This document shows positions 43,330 through 51,667 of a DNA stretch of 64,000 bases, in pieces. Numbering within the stretch: position 1 is the first letter of the stretch; the number at the start of each line of letters is the position of its first letter. The stretch comes from Coriobacteriaceae bacterium. Lineage in GTDB: Bacteria; Actinomycetota; Coriobacteriia; Coriobacteriales; QAMH01. The notes beneath the pieces were generated by a model. That model searched no databases. It saw only the letters and a list, made by a program, of their open reading frames with translations, and was not told where the DNA came from. The DNA lies in NCBI GenBank assembly GCA_025992705.1, contig DAJPGJ010000001.1, positions 1,302,001 through 1,366,000 on the forward strand, written 5' to 3'. Made by a program: the position numbers and the translations under genes.

Positions 43330-43968
43330 TCAAAGCGTGCGATATTTCTCCCAGCCCGCATTGAAGAACGTTGAAATGACCTCGGTCGTCGCGTTGAGCT
43401 CCTCGACGCTCTTCGCGTGGATGATATTCTCGGAAAGGGCGCTGTAGAACGCGTGGTTGACGATGTGGAGAGACTCTTTCGAGATGACGGTTCGAGCCTT
43501 CTCTGCGCCGTGGATCAGCTCGAGAACGCGGAGGGTGGTCCTGTCCTCCTCGTCGACGAGCCAGTCAAGGAAGTGCTCGTAGGGGGTGCCGTAGGAGCGG
43601 AACACAAGGAGCTCGTAGATGTCGCGATGGGAGTACAGCATCGCCGTGGTCGCGAGCGTCCCCGCCGCCTTGGCCTCGAGCGCGGCGCGCACCTGCTCCG
43701 GGGTCACGGGCTTCCCTTCGTCGTACCCGGCGAAACCTCGCTTCTCGCCTTGGGCGTAAGCTTTGCGAATCATGCTCGCCAGCGGCTCGACCAGCTCCGA
43801 GAAGAGCGCCTCCTTGTCTTTGAAATGCTTGTAGAACGCCCCGGTGGTCACGCCGGCAGCCTTGCAGATCCTGCGCAGGTTCGCCTTCTCGAACCCCTCT
43901 TCCAGAAACGCCGCAAGGCCGCTCTTCAAGATGCGCTCGTGCGTCTCCTGGTAGTTGCCGTTGCTCAC
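43330..43968 (-). CDS. TetR-family regulator, module A
   Basis: A 212-residue repressor with an N-terminal helix-turn-helix (LRRICKAAGVTTGAFYKHFKDKEALFSELV, about 31-60) and a helical ligand domain. I chose GTG at 43968, 8 bp after GGAGG; a GTG three codons upstream touches the ribosome-binding site. It heads the leftward module A genes and ends 72 bp before the first ABC gene. Paired operator-like sites flank it, so it may repress itself and the transporter and respond to a ligand of the siderophore type. Confidence 0.86.
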   Translation of the reverse strand: MSNGNYQETHERILKSGLAAFLEEGFEKANLRRICKAAGVTTGAFYKHFKDKEALFSELVEPLASMIRKAYAQGEKRGFAGYDEGKPVTPEQVRAALEAKAAGTLATTAMLYSHRDIYELLVFRSYGTPYEHFLDWLVDEEDRTTLRVLELIHGAEKARTVISKESLHIVNHAFYSALSENIIHAKSVEELNATTEVISTFFNAGWEKYRTL

Positions 43969-43985
43969 TGCAGTCACCTCCCTCC

Positions 43986-44006
43986 AATAATAACTTAGCT
44001 ATCTTT
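43986..44006. promoter_or_regulatory. TetR operator candidate upstream of its own gene
   Basis: AATAATAACTTAGCTATCTTT, 18 bp before the GTG start of the TetR gene. Core ATAACTTAGCTAT is a near-palindrome. The match to the site at 43287-43307 is 19 of 21. The rest of the gap 44007-44188 holds no gene. Confidence 0.55.
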
Positions 44007-44188
44007 CGTGTTGGGAATTCTGCCACCAAAGTTAGTCACTGTCAACTCTTATGCTCATGATATCTCAGTAGAAGCGGCCTTGGCTTGATAGACGGAGGAG
44101 CCTCGATGAACCGCCTAGTTAATTTGGGCGGGAACTATCTCTACTCGAATCGAAGCGGGGCGTCCTGAAAGGTTCTGTCTGACTACAA

Positions 44189-44419
44189 TCACGTCGCGTG
44201 CCGTTTGCTCCACTCGAGGAGCTCGTCCCTGAACGCGAAGCGCCCCCTCTTTCTGCCCATCATCCTCCTCAGTGGCAGGGGGTCGTCCTCGAGGAGGCTC
44301 CATTCGTAGACCGCGTTCCTGCTCACACGTAAGAGTATCGCTATCTCCGCCACCGAGTACGTGTCCTGTATCGGCACGGGGATCTTGACGTACGGGCATC
44401 CTGCTGATTCGACTGCCAT
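44189..44419 (-). CDS. Small helix-turn-helix (excisionase/MerR-like) protein, copy B
   Basis: A 76-residue protein starting MAVESAGCPYVKIPVPIQ. The core TYSVAEIAILLRVSRNAVYEW and the basic RRMMGRKRGRFAFRDELLEW are closely related to the protein at 35327-35560. The ATG at 44419 has GGAAGGAG 10 bp upstream. As with copy A, it lies just downstream of a DtxR gene, so the HTH-DtxR pairing is repeated. It may mark the edge of a duplicated or separately acquired module. Confidence 0.72.
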   Translation of the reverse strand: MAVESAGCPYVKIPVPIQDTYSVAEIAILLRVSRNAVYEWSLLEDDPLPLRRMMGRKRGRFAFRDELLEWSKRHAT

Positions 44420-44471
44420 GCGTCTGCTCCTTCCGGAGCGGCAGACGCTGCACCTCGGCGTCGCGGGGCTT

Positions 44472-44507
44472 GGCGGCGATGGCGCGATGCTCGTTGCCAT
44501 CGCCGCC
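44472..44507. other. Strong hairpin downstream of the module B DtxR gene
   Basis: GGCGGCGATGGC (44472-44483) and GCCATCGCCGCC (44496-44507) form a perfect 12-bp stem with a 12-base loop. There is no T tract. It may stabilise or end the leftward transcript of module B. Confidence 0.5.
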
Positions 44508-44603
44508 GCTCGATATCGTCCCCTCGCTCAGCGAGGAGTTGCCTAGTGGGCGGTATCCGAAACTGAGCCAGTCGCCCAGTCTGGCCTGCAAGCCGCCCTC
44601 CGT

Positions 44604-45020
44604 TTACCCGCCATCGCCCTCGTCTCGTCGGCTCCCGAGATAGGCCGCGAAACGTCTGTAGGAGTCCTCTGACAGGCAGTGCTCCATGCGGCAGGCCTCC
44701 GCCGAGGCGGTCTCGGCGTCCACGCCTGACTCGACGAGCAGCCGCTCGAAGAAGCGGTGCTTGTCGAGGGTGGCCTCGGCGAGGCGCCCGCCCTCCTCGG
44801 TCAGCCGCACGTCGCGGCCGACCACCTCGGCGAGGCCCCTGCGCGCCAGGTTGCCGAGCGCCTTGGTGACGCTCGGCTTGGCGACGCCCATGCGCTCGGC
44901 GATGTCCACGTTGCGGCACGACCCGCGCAGGCGGCGGATCACGAGGATGGCCTCGAGGTAGTCCTCGGAGGATTCTCGCCCGCCCATCCGCTCATCTGCC
45001 CGTCGGGACATCGGCGGCAT
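44604..45020 (-). CDS. DtxR/MntR-type metal-dependent repressor, module B
   Basis: A 138-residue paralogue of the protein at 36295, nearly identical through SSEDYLEAILVIRRLRGSCRNVDIAER and conserved in CRMEHC. The start is uncertain: ATGs at 45020, 45011 and 44987 are all in frame, and the first overlaps the stop of the ABC gene by 29 bp. It is the last gene of the leftward module B operon, so a metal-sensing repressor is co-transcribed with the importer it probably controls. Confidence 0.86.
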   Translation of the reverse strand: MPPMSRRADERMGGRESSEDYLEAILVIRRLRGSCRNVDIAERMGVAKPSVTKALGNLARRGLAEVVGRDVRLTEEGGRLAEATLDKHRFFERLLVESGVDAETASAEACRMEHCLSEDSYRRFAAYLGSRRDEGDGG

Positions 45021-48000
45021 CGCCCCTGTCGGCGGGAACGGTCCACGACGAGCTTTCCTGCTGGAGCCTCCACAGCCTCGCGTACAGCCCGTCCTCGGCG
45101 AGCAGCGTCTTGTGGTTCCCCTCCTCCGCCACGCGCCCGCTGTCTAGGACGACGATCTTGTCCGCATTGGCGACGGTCCTCAGTCGATGGGCGATGACGA
45201 TCACCGTTTTGCCTGCGCACAGGGTTCCGACCGCTCTCTGGATAAGCGTCTCGTTCTCGGGGTCGAGCGAGGCGGTCGCCTCGTCGAGGAGCACCACGGG
45301 CGCGTCTTTCAGGAGAGCCCTCGCAATGGAGAGGCGTTGGCGCTCCCCGCCCGAGAGGGAGGCGCCGTTCTCGCCCAGCACCGTGTCGAACCCCTGGGGA
45401 AGCCTCTCGATGAACTCCAGGCAGTGCGCCGCCCTTGCAGCCTCGGCCACCTCTTCGTCGGAGGCGCCTTCGCGGCCGATGCGAATATTGTTCGCAACCG
45501 TGTCGTCGAAAAGGACCACGTCCTGGAAGACTATGGAGACGTGCGCGAGCCACGATTCCTCGGAGAACTCGGCGATGTCCTTTCCAGAGCAGAGGACCCT
45601 GCCGCTGTCGGGCTCCCAGAATTTGGCCGCCAGCTGGGCGCAGGTCGACTTGCCCGAGCCGCTCGGCCCGACGAGCGCGGTGACTTCCCCCTCGCGCGCG
45701 ACGAAGCTTACGCCGTGGAGCACCTCTTCGTCGCCGTACCCGAACCGGACGCCCTGGAAGGACAGGTCGTGGCCGGGCACATCCGCCGAGGCGGACCCCC
45801 TCGCTTCGGGCTCGTCCATGACCGCCTTGATGCGGGCGGTCTTCGTCGAGAGGTTGAGAAGGTTGGGCAGCTGCGAGACGAGGGCGAGGATGGGCCCGTA
45901 GACGCGGGAGACGATGAGCAAGAACATGAGCAGAACCATGAAGTCCACGCCGCCGGAGGCGAGAAGCACCGCCCCGACGCAGGCGGTCAAACCGACTCCC
46001 GAGCGGAGGATGGCGCTCGCGAGGGAGACGGAGACGTCGACGGCGAGCTCGACCCGCATCGTCACCCTCTTGAGCTCGAGCATCGCCTGCTCCATGGCGG
46101 CGGAGTCCTTGCCCACCGCCCTGCAGGCCCTCATGTCCTTGATGCCCTCGAGGTAGTCCTGCACGCACGCCAGCGCATCCAGGCGGACGCGGTTCTGCCT
46201 TTCGAAAAGGCGCGACTGATGACGGCGGCTCAAGGCGATGACCCCTGCCGAAAGCGGAAGCGTGACCATAACGCAGCAGGCGAGCCGCCAGTCGAAGAAT
46301 GCCAGCATCGCGCAGATGACCACGGTCGACACGATTCCGGCGATGAGCTGCGGGAGCGTCGACGAGAGCATGGACTCCTGCGCCGTCACGTCCCCCATGA
46401 TGCGGTCGGCCACGTCGGTCGTGTCCCGGCGGTTGAAGAAGCTCATGGGCAGCTTCCTCAGGTGGTCGGCGAGGCGCAGGCGGGTGCCTTCGGACTCGGT
46501 GTACGCGGCCACGTAGGTTTTCTTGTAGTCGTTTCTCGAAGCGACGAAGACCACCACCATCCCCGCAAGCCCCACGGCGAAGATCGACCAGAGCGCGGCG
46601 GCGTCGAACGGCTCGCCCGCAAGGGTCCCCACGAGAGCCGCGAACGCGGCGACCGTGCAGACGAAGGGGATCATGAGCGCCAGATCGCTCAAGGTGCAAG
46701 CAATGGCCGAGCGCTTGAGGCCGACGTAGCCCTCGTCGGAAAGGTTGAACGTCCTCTGAAGCCAAGGCGCCCTGCCGCTCGACGGCTTGCCGGGTTTCTC
46801 CGCAGGGTCGTACTCCTCGGCGGAGACGCCCTGCGTTGCATGCGGGGCGGTCGCTTCGGAGGATCGGGTGTCGTCGCGCGGGGCCGCTTCGATGCCCCAT
46901 TCGACCGCTTCCGTGTACTGCCTCCACATCTTCGCGTACGTCCCCGATGCGGCGAGGAGCTCTTGATGGGTGCCTTCCTCGACTTTGCGCCCGCCGTCGA
47001 GCACGACTATCTTGTCGGCACCGACGACCGTGGAGAGCCTGTGGGCGACCATGATCACGGTCTTGCCGGCCATGAGCCTCTCGAACGCCTTCTGGATCAA
47101 ATGCTCGTTCTCGGGATCGGAGAACGCGGTCGCCTCGTCCAGCACCACGATGGGCGCGTCCGAGATGATCGAGCGCGCGATGGCTATCCGCTGCTGTTCG
47201 CCGCCGGACAGGTGCACGCCTTCGGAGCCTATTACCGTGGCGTAGCCATGGGGAAGGCCGTTTATGAACGCGTCCGCCTGGGCGGCCTTCGCGGCCTCGA
47301 CCACCTCGTCGTCGGTCGCCCCCGGCCTGCCGCGCCTGATGTTCTCCGCGACGCTCTCGCGAAAGAGGTGGGAATCCTGGAACACCAGGCTGAGGCTGCC
47401 CATCAGCTCATCCTGGCCCATCTCGCGGACGTCGACGCCGCCGACGAGAACCTGGCCCGAATCGACGTCCCAGAAGCGGGCGACGAGGTTCGCGAGGGTC
47501 GATTTGCCCGAGCCGCTCGGCCCGACGACCGCGCACACCGTGCCGGCGGGGATTTCCAGCGAGACGTTGCGCAACGCCGGCTCCGCGTCGTCTTCGTAGG
47601 AGAAAGTCACGTCCCGAAGGGACACCGAGGCGTCCTTCGGGGCTTTCGGCGCCTCGGGACAAGAGAGCTCTTCGATGCCGAGCACGGAGTCGATGCGGTC
47701 GATGTTTGCCTGGGCGAGCATCCCGTCCTCGCTCACGTAGAGGATCTTCGTGAACACGCTCGATATCGAATGCACGAACAGGAGGTAGAAGACGAGCGAG
47801 AGCACGAACGTCGGCCAGTCCTGCGCGCCCGGGGCGAGGAGTATGCCGACGGGCAGAACGAACAGGTACGCGTTGTTGAGGACCGCCGTGAAGCCCGGCA
47901 TGGAGTTCCTGAAGAAGAGCGTGACGTCGAGGGAGAGGCCGGTGTAGTCCTTTATCGCGTCGGAGAGGCGCTTGAACGAGCGCGCCGTCTGGCCGAAAGC

Positions 48001-48678
48001 CTTCACGACGCGCATTCCGCGGACGTACTCCACGGAGGCGTTGCCCATCTGCTCCTTGACTTCCTGGTAGCGCCCCATGCTCGCCATGACGCGCTTGTCG
48101 GCATAGCCGGAGAACTGCACGACGCATGCGACGGCGACCGCCGCCAGCGTGGCGACGCCGAAGCGCCAGTCGAAGACGAAAAGCAGCGCCGCCAAAACGA
48201 CGGGCGCGGCGGCGGTGGCCGCCAGGTCCGGGATGGAATGGCCGATGAACTGCTCGATCCCGCCGACGCTCTCGTCCATGACCTTCGAGATCCTACCCGT
48301 GCCGAGCCGCGCTATGTGCCCAAGAGGGATCCTCCCGAGATGGGCGGCGATATCGAGCTTCGTGCGGTACTGCGCGTCGAACGCCGCGGCGTGAGAGCAC
48401 AGCAGCGCGGCAAGATAGCACCCCACGTCAACGACTATGCCTGCCACCGCCAAGCCCGCGTAGCCCGTCATCGCCGAAACGTCGACGGCGGCCAGGTTCG
48501 GATAGACCCCGACCGCATCCCTAATCATGAAGTAGATCGCCACGTATGGGACGAAGGACGCCGCCGCGGATAGGACCGCCAGCGCCATGGAGGCGAACAC
48601 GAGGGGCTTTCTTCTCCCCGCGAACCGCAGGCAGCGGGAAAGGGCCCCCGGCTTCCTTCCTTTGCTTTCCTTGCTCAT
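44992..48678 (-). CDS. Fused two-unit ABC transporter (IrtAB/YbtPQ-like), module B
   Basis: A 1,228-residue protein joining two complete permease-ATPase halves. Half 1: membrane domain about 20-320, then Walker A GPSGSGKSTLANLVARF, signature LSGGEQQR, Walker B VVLDEATAFSDPENE. Half 2 from about 645: membrane domain, then GPSGSGKSTCAQLAAKF, LSGGERQR, VVLLDEATASLDPENE. The joint (about 590-645) is a polar linker. In module A the same two halves are separate genes. Exporter-fold pairs next to metal repressors usually import iron-siderophores. AGAAGAGG precedes the ATG. Confidence 0.88.
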   Translation of the reverse strand: MSKESKGRKPGALSRCLRFAGRRKPLVFASMALAVLSAAASFVPYVAIYFMIRDAVGVYPNLAAVDVSAMTGYAGLAVAGIVVDVGCYLAALLCSHAAAFDAQYRTKLDIAAHLGRIPLGHIARLGTGRISKVMDESVGGIEQFIGHSIPDLAATAAAPVVLAALLFVFDWRFGVATLAAVAVACVVQFSGYADKRVMASMGRYQEVKEQMGNASVEYVRGMRVVKAFGQTARSFKRLSDAIKDYTGLSLDVTLFFRNSMPGFTAVLNNAYLFVLPVGILLAPGAQDWPTFVLSLVFYLLFVHSISSVFTKILYVSEDGMLAQANIDRIDSVLGIEELSCPEAPKAPKDASVSLRDVTFSYEDDAEPALRNVSLEIPAGTVCAVVGPSGSGKSTLANLVARFWDVDSGQVLVGGVDVREMGQDELMGSLSLVFQDSHLFRESVAENIRRGRPGATDDEVVEAAKAAQADAFINGLPHGYATVIGSEGVHLSGGEQQRIAIARSIISDAPIVVLDEATAFSDPENEHLIQKAFERLMAGKTVIMVAHRLSTVVGADKIVVLDGGRKVEEGTHQELLAASGTYAKMWRQYTEAVEWGIEAAPRDDTRSSEATAPHATQGVSAEEYDPAEKPGKPSSGRAPWLQRTFNLSDEGYVGLKRSAIACTLSDLALMIPFVCTVAAFAALVGTLAGEPFDAAALWSIFAVGLAGMVVVFVASRNDYKKTYVAAYTESEGTRLRLADHLRKLPMSFFNRRDTTDVADRIMGDVTAQESMLSSTLPQLIAGIVSTVVICAMLAFFDWRLACCVMVTLPLSAGVIALSRRHQSRLFERQNRVRLDALACVQDYLEGIKDMRACRAVGKDSAAMEQAMLELKRVTMRVELAVDVSVSLASAILRSGVGLTACVGAVLLASGGVDFMVLLMFLLIVSRVYGPILALVSQLPNLLNLSTKTARIKAVMDEPEARGSASADVPGHDLSFQGVRFGYGDEEVLHGVSFVAREGEVTALVGPSGSGKSTCAQLAAKFWEPDSGRVLCSGKDIAEFSEESWLAHVSIVFQDVVLFDDTVANNIRIGREGASDEEVAEAARAAHCLEFIERLPQGFDTVLGENGASLSGGERQRLSIARALLKDAPVVLLDEATASLDPENETLIQRAVGTLCAGKTVIVIAHRLRTVANADKIVVLDSGRVAEEGNHKTLLAEDGLYARLWRLQQESSSWTVPADRGDAADVPTGR

Positions 48679-48716
48679 TGAATACCTCTTCTCTCATGTT
48701 GCTTTGAAAAAGGGCG

Positions 48717-49331
48717 CTAGGCGATTCCCGCGCGCTCGAGGTGCTTCTTGAACACCGCCCGTCCGACCAGCGAGCCGATGATGCCGCCCGCGAAGGTCAC
48801 GACCGCGATGATCGCGAACGTCTCGGGAGTCACCGTGGACAGAAGGGCTTCCATGTAGGCCGGGTCGATGCTGTTGGACCCCATCAGCTCGCGGTAGTAG
48901 TCCTGGGAGGCGAACATGGGAACGAAAAGGCCCGCCGCCCAGCAGGTCTCGAAAAGCGCGTACCCCACGGCGACGCCTGCGAACCTCCCGTACCCGAGCG
49001 CTTTCCGCGCCAGCTCGGAGACGGCGCCGCCGACGGCGAGGCCGAGCGCCACGGGCCATCCCGACCCGATGACGAAGATGACCACGGCGAAGACGAGGGC
49101 CATGATCAGCGAGGTTCCTGCGCGCGGCACGCGCGCATGCATGTAGACCCAGACGATCCCGGCGGGTATCGCCGCGATGGCGCAGCAGCCGCAGTACGCC
49201 ACGACGCTCATGGAGGTGATTCCCACGACGAGCATGCTCACCACCATGAACAGCAGAGAGAAGACGCCGAGGGCTATGAGGTCCCTGGAGCTGAGGCTGC
49301 CGCTTTCCTTCTGTTTTGCTTTTGCTGTCAT
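48717..49331 (-). CDS. ECF substrate-binding S component (MptD-like), module B
   Basis: A 204-residue membrane protein with about six helices (LIALGVFSLLFMVVSMLVVGI, LIMALVFAVVIFVIGSGWPVAL, TFAIIAVVTFAGGIIGSLVG). It resembles the module A S component in size and layout. I chose the ATG at 49331 (MTAKAKQ) with AAAGGA upstream; the 49385 start would overlap the ATPase stop. It lies between the ATPase gene and the fused ABC transporter. Confidence 0.8.
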   Translation of the reverse strand: MTAKAKQKESGSLSSRDLIALGVFSLLFMVVSMLVVGITSMSVVAYCGCCAIAAIPAGIVWVYMHARVPRAGTSLIMALVFAVVIFVIGSGWPVALGLAVGGAVSELARKALGYGRFAGVAVGYALFETCWAAGLFVPMFASQDYYRELMGSNSIDPAYMEALLSTVTPETFAIIAVVTFAGGIIGSLVGRAVFKKHLERAGIA

Positions 49332-49381
49332 TTCCAAATCCTTTCTTTCATAGGAATCCTTCTCAGTCTTTGCAGGCCGGC

Positions 49382-50797
49382 TCACTCGATGAGCACGATC
49401 TGGTCGCAGGCCTTAGACAGGAACTCCGTGTCGTGGCTGACGACCGCCACCGTCTTCCCGCGAGACGCCTCTTCGCGCAAGATGAGCGCGAGGCGCTCCA
49501 TGTTCCGGAAGTCCAGGCCGCTCGTGGGCTCGTCGAGGAGAAGCGCCTGCGCTCCCGATTCCGACGCGATGGCGCAGACGCACCGCTGCTTCTGCCCTCC
49601 CGAGAGCGATGCGGGATGGCGGTCGGCGACATCTCCCAGGCCGAACTCCTCCAGGACCGCTTCGAGACGAAGTTCGTCGACGTCGGAAGGAGACGGGGCC
49701 GCGGATGCCAACTCGTCGCGCACGCTCGGGCGAAAGAGCTGGTAGTCGGGGTCTTGCATGACCAGAAACGCATGATTGGGTCTTCTCTTGGGAGGGACTA
49801 CCGAGCCTTGGAACCGGACATGCCCGAGCTCTTCTTTCTTGATCCCCGCCAGGCACTTGAGCAGGGTTGACTTGCCTGCCCCGTTTCGCCCGACCACGCC
49901 GACGACCCTCCCGGGGTCGAACGAGACGGTAATCCCCTCGAGGACCGGCACACCCCTCTCGTACCCCGCATAGATTCCCCTCGCCTCGACGGCGGGAAAG
50001 GCGGAGGCGGGACGGGAAAGGCGCTGCATCAGGTCGGCGAGCTTCGGCGGCTCGGAGGATCTGAGCCCGCAGGACTCTCGCTCCGCGTCGGACAGCCCCA
50101 GGAATCGCTGCGCGTCCCATTCGGCGGCGACGGAACCGCCTTCGAAGAGCAAGTACCGGTCGGCGACGCTCGCGAGGTAGGAGAGCCTGTGCTCGGCGAT
50201 GATCACGGCAGACCCGCTCGACTTGGCTTTCGAGATGAAGGAGGCGAGCTTCTCCATGGAGGGAGGGTCCAGATTGCTCGAAGGCTCGTCGAGGACGTAG
50301 ACGCTCGGCTTGCAGGCCCATGCGCTCGCGAAGGCCACCGATTGCATCTGGCCCCCGGAGAGCTCGAAGATGCCTCTGCCCATCAGGCACTCTATGCCGA
50401 GCTCGCGCACGACGTCGCGCACGCGCCTGTGCATCTCCTTCCTGGGAACGCCGAGGTTCTCCATGCCAAACGCAATCTCGCCGGTCGTGTCGAGGTTGAA
50501 GAACTGGGTGCGGGGATTCTGGAAAACGCTGCCCGTCAAAGACGAGAGCTCCCAATCCTCCAGGTCGTCGATGTCCCTGCTTGCTACAAGGATCTCCCCC
50601 GTCCGGCTGCCCTCGTAGAACCCTCCCGCCAGCCCGTTGACGATCCGGGTCGCGGTGGTCTTTCCGCAGCCAGACTCCCCGCAAAGAACGATGCATTCGC
50701 CCGGTGCGACGGCAAGGCTCACGTCGTCGACCGCCGGGGCATCGAACCCCGCATAGGTGAAGGAGACGCTTCTGAGCTCGACGGCGTTTTTCGTCAC
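49382..50797 (-). CDS. ECF transporter double ATPase (CbiO-CbiO), module B
   Basis: A 471-residue double ATPase. Domain 1: Walker A GESGCGKTTATRIVNG (about 38-53), LSGGQMQS in the signature position, VYVLDEPSSNLD. Domain 2: GRNGAGKSTLLKCLAG, LSGGQKQR, LLLDEPTSGLD. The first signature is unusual (QMQS rather than QKQR), which could make that site less active. It overlaps the CbiQ gene by 4 bp. Confidence 0.92.
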   Translation of the reverse strand: MTKNAVELRSVSFTYAGFDAPAVDDVSLAVAPGECIVLCGESGCGKTTATRIVNGLAGGFYEGSRTGEILVASRDIDDLEDWELSSLTGSVFQNPRTQFFNLDTTGEIAFGMENLGVPRKEMHRRVRDVVRELGIECLMGRGIFELSGGQMQSVAFASAWACKPSVYVLDEPSSNLDPPSMEKLASFISKAKSSGSAVIIAEHRLSYLASVADRYLLFEGGSVAAEWDAQRFLGLSDAERESCGLRSSEPPKLADLMQRLSRPASAFPAVEARGIYAGYERGVPVLEGITVSFDPGRVVGVVGRNGAGKSTLLKCLAGIKKEELGHVRFQGSVVPPKRRPNHAFLVMQDPDYQLFRPSVRDELASAAPSPSDVDELRLEAVLEEFGLGDVADRHPASLSGGQKQRCVCAIASESGAQALLLDEPTSGLDFRNMERLALILREEASRGKTVAVVSHDTEFLSKACDQIVLIE

Positions 50798-51531
50798 AGC
50801 AGGCCTCCGATCCCCTGATTGACCTTCACGGCTACGAGAAGCGAGCAGCAGATAACGAGGAACGCGAGCGACAGGAAATCGACCCGTCCGAACCGGGGCG
50901 CGTTGTAGGAGGTCTTCCTCCCGGGCCGGTCGATGCCGCGCGCAACCGCCGCAGCAGCGAGCTCGTCTGCGATCTTGGCGCAGCGCAGCATCACGGGCAC
51001 GACCGCGGATTCGAACATCAGCGCCGGCTTCGAAACGAGATTCTTAAGCGAAAGGGCGAGCCCCCTCACCCTCATCGCGTCCGCTACGGCAGAAGACTCC
51101 TCCTTGAGCGTCGGAAAGAACCGCACCGCTATCACCAGCGGAACGACAACCGTCTTCGGCAGCCTCATCCCGTAGAGGGCGGCCGTGAGGTCGCCGATCT
51201 TGGTGGTAGTCGCGAAGACCGCCGCGAACAGGCAGATGGGCATGCAGGTGCGGCAGGCCAGGGCGAACGAGCCGAGGGCTCCGGCGGCGTTCGGCGGAAG
51301 CATCGTCGTGACCCAGAAGATGCCCATGAGAAAGAGATAGGCGAAAGAGAAAGAAGCCGCCATCCTTCCGCGCCCGATTGCGAAGGAGAGGAGGACGACG
51401 ACGGCAAAGAGGACCGAGCCCAGAACGTAATCCTTCACGATAGCCCCGGTCGCTATGAGCACGACGAGCATGGCCACCTTCGTTCTGACATCGATGTCCT
51501 CCGCGAGTGTTTTCCGTGTTCTTCTTCGCAA
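50794..51531 (-). CDS. ECF transporter transmembrane T component (CbiQ-like), module B
   Basis: A 245-residue CbiQ/EcfT protein with several membrane helices (VAMLVVLIATGAIVKDYVLG, FAYLFLMGIFWVTTMLP) and coupling motifs of the A-x-R-x-R-G and A-x-A-R-G-I type (ADAMRVRGLAL, AAAVARGIDRPGR). The apparent start is TTG at 51531, with AAAGG about 10 bp upstream. It is the first gene of the leftward module B operon, divergent from the AraC regulator. Confidence 0.87.
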   Translation of the reverse strand: MRRRTRKTLAEDIDVRTKVAMLVVLIATGAIVKDYVLGSVLFAVVVLLSFAIGRGRMAASFSFAYLFLMGIFWVTTMLPPNAAGALGSFALACRTCMPICLFAAVFATTTKIGDLTAALYGMRLPKTVVVPLVIAVRFFPTLKEESSAVADAMRVRGLALSLKNLVSKPALMFESAVVPVMLRCAKIADELAAAAVARGIDRPGRKTSYNAPRFGRVDFLSLAFLVICCSLLVAVKVNQGIGGLL

Positions 51532-51561
51532 AACCAGAGAGCCTTTCTTTTATCGCTATAA

Positions 51562-51592
51562 TTGACAAAGAAATGTTAGCCTTGGTTAATAT
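51562..51592 (+). promoter_or_regulatory. Probable promoter of the AraC-type regulator
   Basis: TTGACA (51562-51567) with either GTTAAT (51585-51590, 17-bp spacer) or TAATAT (51587-51592, 19 bp) as -10. It lies in the 136-bp divergent gap between module B and the regulator gene. An operator for the leftward operon should also be here but is not obvious. Confidence 0.45.
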
Positions 51593-51667
51593 GAATCAGG
51601 TTGCACCTGGAGGGAAAAGTCCGAGCGCGCAAGAATTGCGTCCGAACGCGAATAAAAGGATCGGAAG

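Noticed and set aside
45187..48573. A 1,128-codon frame antisense to the fused ABC transporter.
   Set aside because: The Arg/Glu/Val-rich translation has no domain, and the opposite strand has an excellent double ABC transporter.
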